Source: Hyphomicrobiales bacterium
GTDB taxonomy: Bacteria; Pseudomonadota; Alphaproteobacteria; Rhizobiales; Beijerinckiaceae
Direction of reading: 5' to 3'
Assembly: GCA_028869185.1 (NCBI GenBank)
Contig: JAGWTA010000003.1
Span: 62,001-126,000, forward strand
DNA length: 64,000 bases
A program made the position numbers and the translations under genes. Shown here one piece after another: positions 29,102 through 37,383 of this stretch (its first letter is position 1; each line of letters begins with the position of its first letter). Under the pieces are notes generated by a model. It was not told the origin of the DNA, made no database searches, and was given only the letters and a program-made list of their open reading frames with translations.

Positions 29102-30417
29102 AACATTCTCTTCCCGGCACATTGAAAGGCAGCTTGCGCGAATATCGCACGATGAACGGCGCAGACCTGCTGAAGCGCATCGAAGGCTTCTACGATTGGC
29201 AGAACGAGCGCTTTCAGGCCGGCTTCTGGCCTTATGCCCGCTCGACCAATCTGGGGCCCAAGGCAATGGCCGCCGTTTCGGACGAACTCGGCCGCAAGAC
29301 GGACGGCGTGAATTTCGGCTCGCAGGATTATCTCAGCCTGTCGAACCATCCTGCGATCCGCGAAGCGGCGCATGAAGCGATCGAACGCTATGGCGTGCAC
29401 AGCGCCGGCTCGCCCGCTTTCATCGGCAACACCACGCATTCGGTCGCGCTCGAGCGCAAGATTTCCGAATTCCTCGAGATGGAGCGCACCGTGCTTTATC
29501 CGACGGGCTTTGCCGCCGGATTCGGCGCCATCAAGGGTCTGGTGCGTTCGAGCGACTATATCGTGATGGACAATCTTGCGCACGCCTGCCTGCAGGAAGG
29601 CGCGAGCGCAGCGACGAAAAATGTCTTCCACTTCCGCCATCTGCAAAACGAGGGCGCGCGCAAATGGCTTGAACAGATCCGCGCCAAGGATACCGAGAAC
29701 GGCATTCTCGTCGTGACCGAAGGTTTGTTCTCGATGGACTCGGACACCCCCGACATCGGCGGCCTCGCCGATCTCTGTCACGAGTTCAACGCGACGCTGC
29801 TGGTCGACGTGGCGCATGACCTTGGCAGCCTCGGCGAGGATGGCCGCGGCCATATCGGCATGCAGGAAATGCTCGGCAAGGTCGATATCGTGATGGGCAG
29901 CTTCTCGAAAACCTTCGCGACCAACGGCGGCTTTGTCGCCACGCGTTCGCGCGCCGTGCAACAGTACATGCGCTATTTCTCGACGCCGACGACATTCTCC
30001 AACGCCCTCTCCCCGATGGCGGCGGCGGTTGCGCTGAAGGCGTTCGAAATCATCGAATCGCGCGAAGGCGTCGATCGCCGCGCCTCGCTGATGCGCAACA
30101 TCCTGTCACTGCGCGAGAAGCTCGTGGCGGCCGGTCTGGAAGTCTATGGCGATCCGTCCGCCATCGTCGGCGTGAAGATGGGTTCCGAAGCGCTGGCCCG
30201 TCTCGTCAGCCGCCAGATTTCCAACATGGGGCTTGTCGCCAATCTCGTGGAATTCCCGGCTGTGCCGAAAGGCCAGGCGCGCTTCCGCCTGCAGGTGATG
30301 GCCGACCACACCGAAGAGCAGATCATCGCCGCGACGACGATCATCAAGCAGGCCTATGAAGCGGGCGCGGCTGAACTCGACACGATCGTCAATCCGCCCA
30401 TGCGCGCGAGCGCCTGA
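29098..30417 (+). CDS. Alpha-oxoamine synthase, CqsA/LqsA- or SPT-like
   Basis: A 439-residue fold-type I PLP enzyme that would condense an acyl-CoA with an amino acid or similar amine and decarboxylate. PLP features: His162 (NLAHACLQEG) for ring stacking, DVAHDLGSLG (237-246) for the cofactor pocket, and Schiff-base Lys271 in GSFSKTFATNGG. DYLSLSNHPAIREAAHEA near 77 and the C-terminal RFRLQVMADHTEEQ are superfamily marks. The start is GTG 29098 with GGAG upstream. HemA, KBL and AONS sequences differ in the cofactor motif (DEVH, DEAH, DDAH). Location beside two membrane sensor kinases suggests an autoinducer synthase; serine palmitoyltransferase-like activity is the main alternative. Confidence 0.82.
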   Translation: MKHSLPGTLKGSLREYRTMNGADLLKRIEGFYDWQNERFQAGFWPYARSTNLGPKAMAAVSDELGRKTDGVNFGSQDYLSLSNHPAIREAAHEAIERYGVHSAGSPAFIGNTTHSVALERKISEFLEMERTVLYPTGFAAGFGAIKGLVRSSDYIVMDNLAHACLQEGASAATKNVFHFRHLQNEGARKWLEQIRAKDTENGILVVTEGLFSMDSDTPDIGGLADLCHEFNATLLVDVAHDLGSLGEDGRGHIGMQEMLGKVDIVMGSFSKTFATNGGFVATRSRAVQQYMRYFSTPTTFSNALSPMAAAVALKAFEIIESREGVDRRASLMRNILSLREKLVAAGLEVYGDPSAIVGVKMGSEALARLVSRQISNMGLVANLVEFPAVPKGQARFRLQVMADHTEEQIIAATTIIKQAYEAGAAELDTIVNPPMRASA

Positions 30418-30437
30418 GCCGGTTTTGACATAGCAAG

Positions 30438-30463
30438 GCGGCCGGGCGGCGACGCCCGGCCGC
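30438..30463. terminator. GC-rich intrinsic terminator hairpin
   Basis: GCGGCCGGGCG (30438-30448) and CGCCCGGCCGC (30453-30463) form a perfect 11-bp stem around GCGA. TTTCATT follows on the plus strand. It separates the synthase gene from the convergent dnaQ. Confidence 0.8.
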
Positions 30464-30481
30464 TTTCATTGCGCGGTCGTT

Positions 30482-31201
30482 TTATTGCGCGGCTGTGCGG
30501 AATGCGGCGTAGGCGTTCCATTTGGCGCCCTCGCCCATTTTTTCGATCAAGGCGCGATGGGCCGAGAGCGCTTCGGCGGCAAGACGGGCGGCGAGCGGGG
30601 CGGGCCTTTCGCGCAGCATGTCGCCGAGCGCTTGTTCGACCTCCGCTTCAGCCGCATGCAGCGATAGCGTCGATTGTCGCCCGCCGCATAATTCCAGATA
30701 GACTTCCGCAAGCAGTTCGGCGTCCGTCAAGGCGCCGTGGCGCACGCGCCGCGAAGCATCGACGCCATAGCGCATGCAGAGCGCATCGAGCGAATTTTTT
30801 TGACCGGGATGCTTGCGTTGCGCCAACGCCAGCGAATCGACGACGCGGGCCGCGCCGATGGGGTCGCGACGCGCCAAGGCGAGTTCGGCGTTGAGAAATT
30901 TCAGGTCGAAAGAAGCGTTATGCGCAACGATGCGATCATCGCCGATGAAGAGCAGAAACTCTTCCACGACATGCTCGAAAAGCGGCTTGCCCTTCAAGAA
31001 TTGTGTCGTGATGCCGTGCACGGCGACGGCGCCTTCGGGCACATCACGCTGGGGATCGATGTAGACATGAAAATGCGCGCCGGTCGGCAGGCCGTCGATA
31101 ATCTCGACGGCGCCGATCTCGATGACGCGATCGCCCGTCGCCGGATCGAGACCCGTCGTTTCGGTGTCGAGAATGATCTCGCGGAAATTTTTACCCGTCA
31201 T
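30482..31201 (-). CDS. dnaQ: DNA polymerase III epsilon subunit (proofreading exonuclease)
   Basis: A 239-residue DEDDh exonuclease. ExoI LDTETTG (Asp12, Glu14), Exo[15 protein letters not shown] near 93-105 and Exo[17 protein letters not shown] with the catalytic His and Asp are complete. The C-terminal part, which binds the alpha subunit, ends in an Ala-rich segment. ATG overlaps the coaE stop by 4 nt. In alphaproteobacteria coaE-dnaQ near the origin is a common arrangement. It is transcribed away from the putative oriC, in the leading-strand direction. Confidence 0.95.
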   Translation of the reverse strand: MTGKNFREIILDTETTGLDPATGDRVIEIGAVEIIDGLPTGAHFHVYIDPQRDVPEGAVAVHGITTQFLKGKPLFEHVVEEFLLFIGDDRIVAHNASFDLKFLNAELALARRDPIGAARVVDSLALAQRKHPGQKNSLDALCMRYGVDASRRVRHGALTDAELLAEVYLELCGGRQSTLSLHAAEAEVEQALGDMLRERPAPLAARLAAEALSAHRALIEKMGEGAKWNAYAAFRTAAQ

Positions 31202-31776
31202 GTTACAGCCCGAATCAACGCCTCGACCTGCCGGCGAGCATAATCGAGGCCGCCGCCTGTATCGATCACGAAATGCGCGTTGCGACGCTTGTGCGCGTCG
31301 CTCATTTGACGGGCAAGAATCGCCTCGAACTTGGCCGCCGTCATGCCGGGGCGCGCCAGCACGCGCGCGCGCTGCTCGGGCGCGCGCGCCGAAACGACAG
31401 CAACGAGATCGACGGATTTTTCGCCGCCTGTTTCGAACAGCAGCGGAATGTCGAGAACGCAGAGCGGTGCGCCGCTCTTGTGCGCGGCTTCGAGAAAGCG
31501 CGCGCGTTCCTGGCCGACCAGCGGATGAACGATGGCTTCGAGATCGCGCATGGCGTCAGCGTCGTCGAGAACCAGCGCGCCGAGCTTTGCGCGATCAATG
31601 CGGCCCTCGACAAGCGCGGCGGGAAAACGGGCCGCAACCAGCGGAACTGCGGCGCCCGCATAAAGGCGGTGCACCGCCGCATCGGCATCGTAGACGGGCG
31701 CGCCCGCCATGCGGAACATGTCCGCCGTCGTCGATTTGCCCATGCCGATGGAGCCGGTGAGACCGATGATCTTCAT
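31198..31776 (-). CDS. coaE: Dephospho-CoA kinase
   Basis: A 192-residue P-loop kinase doing the last step of CoA synthesis. Walker A is [12 protein letters not shown] (5-16); the CoA-binding and lid segments [24 protein letters not shown] and [21 protein letters not shown] are characteristic. Both ends overlap neighbours by 4 nt (maf upstream, dnaQ downstream), so expression is coupled within the ppsR-maf-coaE-dnaQ operon. Confidence 0.96.
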   Translation of the reverse strand: MKIIGLTGSIGMGKSTTADMFRMAGAPVYDADAAVHRLYAGAAVPLVAARFPAALVEGRIDRAKLGALVLDDADAMRDLEAIVHPLVGQERARFLEAAHKSGAPLCVLDIPLLFETGGEKSVDLVAVVSARAPEQRARVLARPGMTAAKFEAILARQMSDAHKRRNAHFVIDTGGGLDYARRQVEALIRAVT

Positions 31777-32396
31777 GCCAGCATCAAACCCAGTTCGCGC
31801 AGACGCGCGAGCAGCGGCAACAGCGGCAGACCGAGAATGGTGGAGAAATCGCCTTCGATTTTTTCCATCAGCGTGAGGCCGAGCCCTTCGATCTCATAGC
31901 CGCCGACTGTTGCGAACATGCGCTCGCCCATTGCAGCGACATAGGATTCCAGCGCCACGTCCGAAAAGTTGCGCATGGTGAGCGCGGCTTGCGAACAATG
32001 CGCCATTTCCTGCTTTTCGCCCTTGAGCAGAGCAAGGCCGGAAAAAAGGTAATGCGTGCGGCCGCGCAAGCGTCGCAATTGCGCGCAGCCTTCTTCAGGC
32101 GTGCGCGCCTTGTGGCAGATAGCGCCTTCGCAAGCGAGCACCTGATCGGCGCCCAGAACCCAGCGGTTTGGCGACAGCGCGGCGATGGCGCGCGCCTTTT
32201 CCAGCGCCAGTCCAGAGGCGAGACGCCGCGCAGCTTCCTGCGAATTCGCTTCGAGCCCCGCCAGAATGCGCTGCTCGACGGCGCGTTCGTCGATTTCGGC
32301 GTCCATGACATCGAAGCCGACGCCGACGCTCGCCAGAAGGCGTGCGCGCGCCGGGCTTTTGGAGGCCAGAATCAGTTTTTCGCCGGCGTGAAACAT
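31773..32396 (-). CDS. Maf-family nucleoside triphosphate pyrophosphatase
   Basis: A 207-residue house-cleaning pyrophosphatase. [14 protein letters not shown] at the start is the Maf signature; the remaining marks are [20 protein letters not shown] and [11 protein letters not shown]. Members hydrolyse dTTP/UTP or modified pyrimidine nucleotides. ATG 32396 overlaps the ppsR stop (TGATG); a TTG one codon before is also open. It lies in the operon downstream of ppsR. Confidence 0.93.
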   Translation of the reverse strand: MFHAGEKLILASKSPARARLLASVGVGFDVMDAEIDERAVEQRILAGLEANSQEAARRLASGLALEKARAIAALSPNRWVLGADQVLACEGAICHKARTPEEGCAQLRRLRGRTHYLFSGLALLKGEKQEMAHCSQAALTMRNFSDVALESYVAAMGERMFATVGGYEIEGLGLTLMEKIEGDFSTILGLPLLPLLARLRELGLMLA

Positions 32397-33232
32397 CAAC
32401 CCTCGGCGATGAATTTGAGTTTGTGTTCGCGATACAGATCCATGATCGCGGCGGCGGTTTCTTCAATCGAGCGGCGGCTGACGTCAATCATCGGCCATTT
32501 GTGGCGTTCACACAGACGGCGCGACATTGCGATTTCATCGGCAACGAGATCGCGGTCGATATAGGGCGTGTCGGGATCGGCGTTCAGCGCCAGCAGGCGA
32601 TTTTGCCGGATCTGCACGATGCGGTCCGGCGAGGCGACGAGGCCGACAACGAGCGGCTTGGAAACCTGCTCCAGAGTCGGCGGCGTCGGAACGCCGGGAA
32701 CGAGCGGAATATTGGCGGTCTTCACGCCGCGGTTGGCGAGATAGATGCTGGTCGGCGTTTTCGATGTGCGGCTGACGCCGAGCAGAACGACGTCGGCATC
32801 GTTCAGGTCTTCCGTCATCTGCCCATCGTCGTGCATCATCGTGTAATTGAGCGCGTCGATGCGTTTGAAATAATCGGCGTTGAGCATGTGCTGCGCGCCG
32901 GGCCGCGCGGTCGCCGCCGCGCCGAGGTAGGACTGGAACAGACCGAGGATCGGCTCGAGGACCGACAGATGTGGGCAGCCGGCCTCGATGCACGCCGTGC
33001 GCAGCCGCTCGCTGAGTTCGGGATCGACCAGCGTGAACAGGACGACGCCGGGCGAAGCCTTGATTTCGGCGATCGCCTTGTCGAGCTGCTGCACGTTGCG
33101 AACGAGCGGGTAAACGTGCTCGATCGAGGAGACGCCCTGATATTGCGCCGCTGCGGCGCGACTGACGGCGATGAGCGTTTCGCCGGTGGCGTCCGAAACC
33201 AGATGCAGATGGAAATAGTTTCGGCCCGCCAC
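32396..33232 (-). CDS. ppsR: PEP synthase / PPDK regulatory kinase-pyrophosphorylase (DUF299)
   Basis: A 278-residue bifunctional regulator. The P-loop-like motif GVSRTSKTP (152-160) binds ADP, as in the family that inactivates pyruvate phosphate dikinase or PEP synthase by ADP-dependent threonine phosphorylation and reactivates it by phosphorolysis. [13 protein letters not shown] at the start is typical. The start is GTG (33230-33232). In Caulobacter and Rickettsia the homologue of this gene (RP001) flanks the chromosomal origin opposite hemE, exactly as here. Whether the target is PPDK or PEP synthase cannot be told from the window. Confidence 0.93.
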   Translation of the reverse strand: MAGRNYFHLHLVSDATGETLIAVSRAAAAQYQGVSSIEHVYPLVRNVQQLDKAIAEIKASPGVVLFTLVDPELSERLRTACIEAGCPHLSVLEPILGLFQSYLGAAATARPGAQHMLNADYFKRIDALNYTMMHDDGQMTEDLNDADVVLLGVSRTSKTPTSIYLANRGVKTANIPLVPGVPTPPTLEQVSKPLVVGLVASPDRIVQIRQNRLLALNADPDTPYIDRDLVADEIAMSRRLCERHKWPMIDVSRRSIEETAAAIMDLYREHKLKFIAEG

Positions 33233-33577
33233 TTGTGCACAGTCCCCTGGGGATAGAATGGGGACGATACTGGAGCGTCACCGGTTCGTCACGTTGGCGG
33301 GGACAAGCGGGCCGCGCCATCCACCGCTCTTGCGCCGTGCAGAAAATCGGCGATTGCGCAAACCGGCGCAACGGCAGAGCCATACACAGGAGAGGATGTG
33401 GACTAAAATTTGTATCATTTTGATTCAGAAAGATTATTGCAAATTTTTCGCAATGAGGCGGAAAGCGTGGACGATTCATTTGCGAGGATCATCGGCCGGC
33501 GGGTTGTGGACGGCCCTGAATCTCGCTAATCCCGCGGTAACAGCAGAAAAAATAGCCTTTTCAAGGATTCTTTATAT
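33233..33577. other. oriC: Probable chromosomal replication origin (oriC)
   Basis: A 345-nt gap between ppsR and hemE, the site of oriC in Caulobacter and Rickettsia. Seen here: a segment at 33403-33456 with 41 of 54 A/T bases (candidate unwinding element); four GANTC sites at 33422, 33473, 33518 and 33566, the CcrM methylation target; DnaA-box-like TTGTGCACA at 33233-33241 (one change from TTATNCACA) and three GTGGAC cores at 33398, 33467 and 33506 resembling weak reverse DnaA boxes. Genes on both sides point away from it, and parAB/parS lie 4-7 kb to the right. No TTAA-N7-TTAA CtrA box was found. Open frames inside are not credible genes. Confidence 0.8.
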
Positions 33578-34627
33578 ATGAGTCTTTCGAACGCGGATTT
33601 GGGGAAAACGGCCAAGCCGATCATGCGCGTTCTGGCTGGCGATACGCTTGAGCGCCCGCCGATATGGCTGATGCGCCAGGCGGGGCGCTATCTGCCGGAA
33701 TATCGCGCTGTGCGCGCCGAAGCCGGCTCTTTCCTCGATCTGTGCTATTCGCCAAAAAAGGCGGCTGAAGTCACGTTGCAGCCGATCCGGCGGTTTGGTT
33801 TCGACGCCGCCATTCTGTTCAGCGACATTCTCGTGGTCCCGCACGCGATGGGGCAGACGGTCACTTTCGTCGAAGGCGAGGGACCGCGGCTATCGCCGCC
33901 GCTTGATAGCGCGGGCTGCGACAATATCGGCGCGGTCGATCTTGCAAGGCTCGATCCGGTTTTCGAGGCGATTGGCCTCATCAAGACGCAGCTGCCGGCC
34001 GAGACAGCTCTGCTCGGCTTTTGCGGCGCGCCCTGGACGGTCGCCTCATACATGATTGCTGGTCAGGGGTCGCGCGATCTCGAGACGGTTCGGCTTTTTG
34101 CCTATCGGCATCCGGAAGCCTTCGGGCGGCTGATGGACAAGATCGTCGAAGGTTCGGCGCGCTATCTGGCGGCGCAGGTTAAAGCGGGCGTCGACGCCGT
34201 GCAGATTTTCGATTCCTGGGCTAGCGTTCTGCCGCCGGCGCAATTTAAGGCCTGGTGCGTTGATCCCATGCGCAGGCTTGTTGCGGAATTCCGTCGCCTT
34301 GCGCCCGGCGTTCCCGTCATCGGATTCCCGCGCGAGGCGGGCGGCAATCTGGCGGCCTATTGCAGGGATGTTCCTGTGGAGTGTCTTGGCGTGGGGACAG
34401 CCGATAATATTGTTCAACTTAGAAAAATAATCGGCAACTCATTGCCTGTGCAGGGAAATCTTGATCCCTTGGCTTTGGTTGCTGGCGGCCGCTCGCTCGA
34501 CGAAAGCGTCGCAGGAATTTTAAGCGACTTTGCTGGAAAACCGCATATCTTCAACCTCGGCCATGGCATTCTGCCCCATACGCCTATTGCGCATGTCGAA
34601 CGGCTGGTTGCGCTCGTACGCGGTTGA
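33578..34627 (+). CDS. hemE: Uroporphyrinogen decarboxylase
   Basis: A 349-residue TIM-barrel enzyme that turns uroporphyrinogen III into coproporphyrinogen III in heme synthesis. The signature RQAGRYLPEYR is at 33-43; FSDILVVPHAMG and the Tyr/His region FNLGHGILPHTP are intact. ATG 33578 has no clear ribosome site; Met16 (33623) is an alternative start nearer to the usual family N-terminus. It borders the putative origin and is the first gene of the right replichore. Confidence 0.96.
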   Translation: MSLSNADLGKTAKPIMRVLAGDTLERPPIWLMRQAGRYLPEYRAVRAEAGSFLDLCYSPKKAAEVTLQPIRRFGFDAAILFSDILVVPHAMGQTVTFVEGEGPRLSPPLDSAGCDNIGAVDLARLDPVFEAIGLIKTQLPAETALLGFCGAPWTVASYMIAGQGSRDLETVRLFAYRHPEAFGRLMDKIVEGSARYLAAQVKAGVDAVQIFDSWASVLPPAQFKAWCVDPMRRLVAEFRRLAPGVPVIGFPREAGGNLAAYCRDVPVECLGVGTADNIVQLRKIIGNSLPVQGNLDPLALVAGGRSLDESVAGILSDFAGKPHIFNLGHGILPHTPIAHVERLVALVRG

Positions 34628-34631
34628 CGCC

Positions 34632-34660
34632 TTGATTTTGCCCCGTCTTTCAGGTATCTA
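34632..34660 (+). promoter_or_regulatory. Candidate sigma-70 promoter upstream of rho
   Basis: TTGATT (34632-34637) and TATCTA (34655-34660) are separated by 17 nt, in the 133-nt gap between hemE and rho. The spacing is optimal and both boxes are near consensus, but no experimental start is known. Confidence 0.35.
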
Positions 34661-34760
34661 ACGGTTCTTCCCACCTATTGCCGGAATGCGCGCAGGGCGC
34701 GCTTGTTGTCCCCGATGTGGACTGTCGGCTCCTCCCCCAAAATCTCAAGGACACTCCCCC

Positions 34761-36026
34761 ATGCGGGAAATCAAATTACAGGATCTCAAGGTCAAATCGC
34801 CGACCGAGTTGCTCGCTTTCGCGGAGGAGCTTGAAGTCGAAAATGCCTCCGTGATGCGCAAGCAGGAGCTGATGTTTGCGATCCTCAAGCAGCTTGCGGC
34901 CAACGACACCGAAATCATCGGCGAAGGCGTGGTCGAAGTTCTCCAGGACGGGTTCGGATTCCTGCGCTCGCCGGACGCCAATTATCTCGCCGGGCCGGAC
35001 GACATCTATGTTTCGCCTTCGCAAATTCGCCGGTTTGGCCTGCGCACGGGCGACACGGTCGAAGGTCTGATCCGCAGCCCGAAGGAGGGCGAGCGCTATT
35101 TCGCGCTGCTGAAGGTCAATACGATCAATTTCGAGGACCCGGAAAAGGCGCGTCACAAGGTTCATTTCGACAATCTGACGCCGCTTTACCCGGATGCCCG
35201 GTTGAAGCTTGAAATCGAGGATCCGACGAAAAAGGATCAGTCGGCCCGCATCATCGATATTGTCGCGCCGATCGGCAAAGGCCAGCGCGCACTCATCGTC
35301 GCGCCGCCGCGGACAGGTAAAACCGTGCTGTTGCAGAATATTGCGCAGTCGGTGACCGCCAATCACCCCGAATGCTATCTGATCGTGCTTCTGATCGACG
35401 AGCGTCCTGAGGAAGTCACCGACATGCAGCGTTCGGTGAAAGGCGAGGTTGTTTCATCCACCTTCGACGAACCCGCGGTTCGCCACGTTCAGGTCGCCGA
35501 AATGGTGATCGAGAAGGCCAAGCGGCTCGTGGAGCATGGGCGCGACGTCGTGATCCTGCTGGATTCGATCACGCGCCTTGGTCGCGCCTATAATACGGTC
35601 GTGCCCTCCTCGGGCAAAGTTCTGACCGGCGGTGTGGATGCGAATGCGTTGCAGCGGCCCAAGCGCTTTTTCGGCGCCGCGCGCAATATCGAGGAAGGCG
35701 GCTCGCTGACGATTATCGCGACGGCGCTGATCGACACGGGCTCGCGTATGGATGAAGTCATCTTCGAAGAGTTCAAGGGCACGGGCAACAGCGAAATCAT
35801 CCTCGACCGCAAGGTTGCGGACAAACGCGTCTTCCCGGCGCTCGATATCACGCGCTCGGGCACGCGCAAGGAAGACCTGCTTGTCGCGCCCGACATTCTC
35901 AAGAAGATGTATGTTCTGCGCCGCATCCTCAACCCGATGGGGACGGTCGACGCCATCGAGTTCCTGTTGGGCAAGTTGCGCGAGACGAAGAACAACGCGG
36001 GCTTCTTCGAATCCATGAACACCTGA
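34761..36026 (+). CDS. rho: Transcription termination factor Rho
   Basis: A 421-residue hexameric RNA helicase. The N-terminal helical Rho_N ([24 protein letters not shown]) and RNA-binding cold-shock domain ([17 protein letters not shown], 56-71) precede the ATPase domain with Walker [12 protein letters not shown] (181-191), Walker [16 protein letters not shown] and the R-loop region. Length and motifs are normal. ATG 34761 starts the conserved N-terminus; an upstream in-frame ATG adds 25 unlikely residues. mnmE follows by 4 nt. Confidence 0.98.
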   Translation: MREIKLQDLKVKSPTELLAFAEELEVENASVMRKQELMFAILKQLAANDTEIIGEGVVEVLQDGFGFLRSPDANYLAGPDDIYVSPSQIRRFGLRTGDTVEGLIRSPKEGERYFALLKVNTINFEDPEKARHKVHFDNLTPLYPDARLKLEIEDPTKKDQSARIIDIVAPIGKGQRALIVAPPRTGKTVLLQNIAQSVTANHPECYLIVLLIDERPEEVTDMQRSVKGEVVSSTFDEPAVRHVQVAEMVIEKAKRLVEHGRDVVILLDSITRLGRAYNTVVPSSGKVLTGGVDANALQRPKRFFGAARNIEEGGSLTIIATALIDTGSRMDEVIFEEFKGTGNSEIILDRKVADKRVFPALDITRSGTRKEDLLVAPDILKKMYVLRRILNPMGTVDAIEFLLGKLRETKNNAGFFESMNT

Positions 36027-36030
36027 CGCG

Positions 36031-37344
36031 ATGCGACCGCCGGGCGATACGGCGACGATTTACGCTCTGGCGACGCCGGCCGGCCGGTCGGCGGTCGCGG
36101 TGGTGCGTATATCCGGCTCGCAAACGCGCGCGCTCATCGAACAACTGACGGGGCATGCGGCGCCGCCGCCGCGACGCGCCGCCTTGCGCGTATTGCGTTC
36201 GCTGGATGGCGTCGAGATCGACCAAGGCCTGGTTACATACTTTCCTGCGCCGCACTCCTATACGGGTGAAGATTGCGCGGAGTTCGGCCTTCACGGGGGG
36301 CGTGCGGTCATCGCAGCCATGGTGCAAGCGCTGAGTTCTGGCGGGCTCGCGCGTCAGGCTGAGCCGGGCGAATTCACGCAGCGCGCCTTTCTGGCGGGCA
36401 AGCTCGATCTGACGCAGGCCGAAGGCATCGCCGATCTGATCGATTCGGAAACGGAATACCAACGCCGACAGGCGTTGCGTGTGGTTGGCGGAGGCCTCAG
36501 CGCAAGGCTGGGTGATTGGCGCAACGGTTTGATTTCGCTATCGGCGGCGCTCGAAGCACAACTCGATTTTTCCGACGAGGGCGATGTGGGCGATGCAGCT
36601 CTGGGCGAATTGATTCGGGACTGCAACGAACTGGCGTCGGCGATACAGGCCGAAGTCGCCAAGGGCGCGCGTTCTCGCCGCATGCGCGAGGGATTCACGG
36701 TGGTGATCGCTGGCCCGCCCAATGCGGGAAAATCGAGCCTGTATAACGCACTGATTGGCCGGGAGGCCGCCATTGTTTCAGACGTGCCCGGCACGACGCG
36801 CGATCTTCTGAGCGCGCGGCTGGATTTCAATGGCGCGCTGATAACGCTGATCGATTCGGCCGGGCAGCGTCCGTCGGCCGATCCCATCGAACGTATCGGC
36901 GTTGGCCGTGCAAAGGCTGCGGTCGAAAGCGCGGACCTTGTGTTGTGGCTGAATGCGCCCGGGCTTTCTGAACCTGGCCCTGCGGGGAGTTTGGCGATCT
37001 GGTCCAAGTCGGACCTGCAGCCCCCGCCCGCTGGCGGCGGAATGCCCATCTCGGTTGCGACCGGGGACGGGCTGCAGGCGCTCGAAAACGCTGTTCATGC
37101 CGCGGCTGTTGCGGCGACCGGCGATGGCTCGGATGGGCTACTGATTCGGGAGCGTCACGAAGCGGCTTTGCGCGCTTGCGTCGACTCTATCGAACAGGCG
37201 CGTGAACAGATTGCAGTCGGGCGATATGAGCTGGCTGCGGAAGATTTGAGATCAGCGCTCCACGCGCTTGGAAGGCTGGCCGGGCGTGTTGACGTGGAAG
37301 ACGTTCTGGGAGAAATCTTTGGCCGCTTCTGCATCGGCAAATAG
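36031..37344 (+). CDS. mnmE: tRNA modification GTPase MnmE
   Basis: A 437-residue protein that with MnmG makes cmnm5U34 in tRNAs. The N-terminal THF-binding domain (TIYALATPAGRSAVAVVRISG) is followed by helices holding an inserted G domain: GPPNAGKSS at 228-236, DVPGTTRD (G2/G3) and a shortened switch region, with WSKSDL as G4. The C-terminal catalytic tetrapeptide CIGK ends the protein. It is followed by parS site 1 and mnmG, the usual alphaproteobacterial order. Confidence 0.97.
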   Translation: MRPPGDTATIYALATPAGRSAVAVVRISGSQTRALIEQLTGHAAPPPRRAALRVLRSLDGVEIDQGLVTYFPAPHSYTGEDCAEFGLHGGRAVIAAMVQALSSGGLARQAEPGEFTQRAFLAGKLDLTQAEGIADLIDSETEYQRRQALRVVGGGLSARLGDWRNGLISLSAALEAQLDFSDEGDVGDAALGELIRDCNELASAIQAEVAKGARSRRMREGFTVVIAGPPNAGKSSLYNALIGREAAIVSDVPGTTRDLLSARLDFNGALITLIDSAGQRPSADPIERIGVGRAKAAVESADLVLWLNAPGLSEPGPAGSLAIWSKSDLQPPPAGGGMPISVATGDGLQALENAVHAAAVAATGDGSDGLLIRERHEAALRACVDSIEQAREQIAVGRYELAAEDLRSALHALGRLAGRVDVEDVLGEIFGRFCIGK

Positions 37345-37345
37345 A

Positions 37346-37363
37346 GTGTTTCACGTGAAACAC
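37346..37363. other. parS: parS site 1
   Basis: GTGTTTCACGTGAAACAC is a perfect 18-bp palindrome containing the full ParB-binding site TGTTTCACGTGAAACA (37347-37362). It lies in the 39-nt gap between mnmE and mnmG, about 2.5 kb from parA. Confidence 0.93.
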
Positions 37364-37383
37364 GTTCCCTGCGCCGACGAAGG

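Noticed and set aside
33258-33581. 107-residue open frame in the ppsR-hemE gap
   Set aside because: No ribosome site, no recognisable sequence, and it overlaps the AT-rich segment and GANTC sites of the putative origin.
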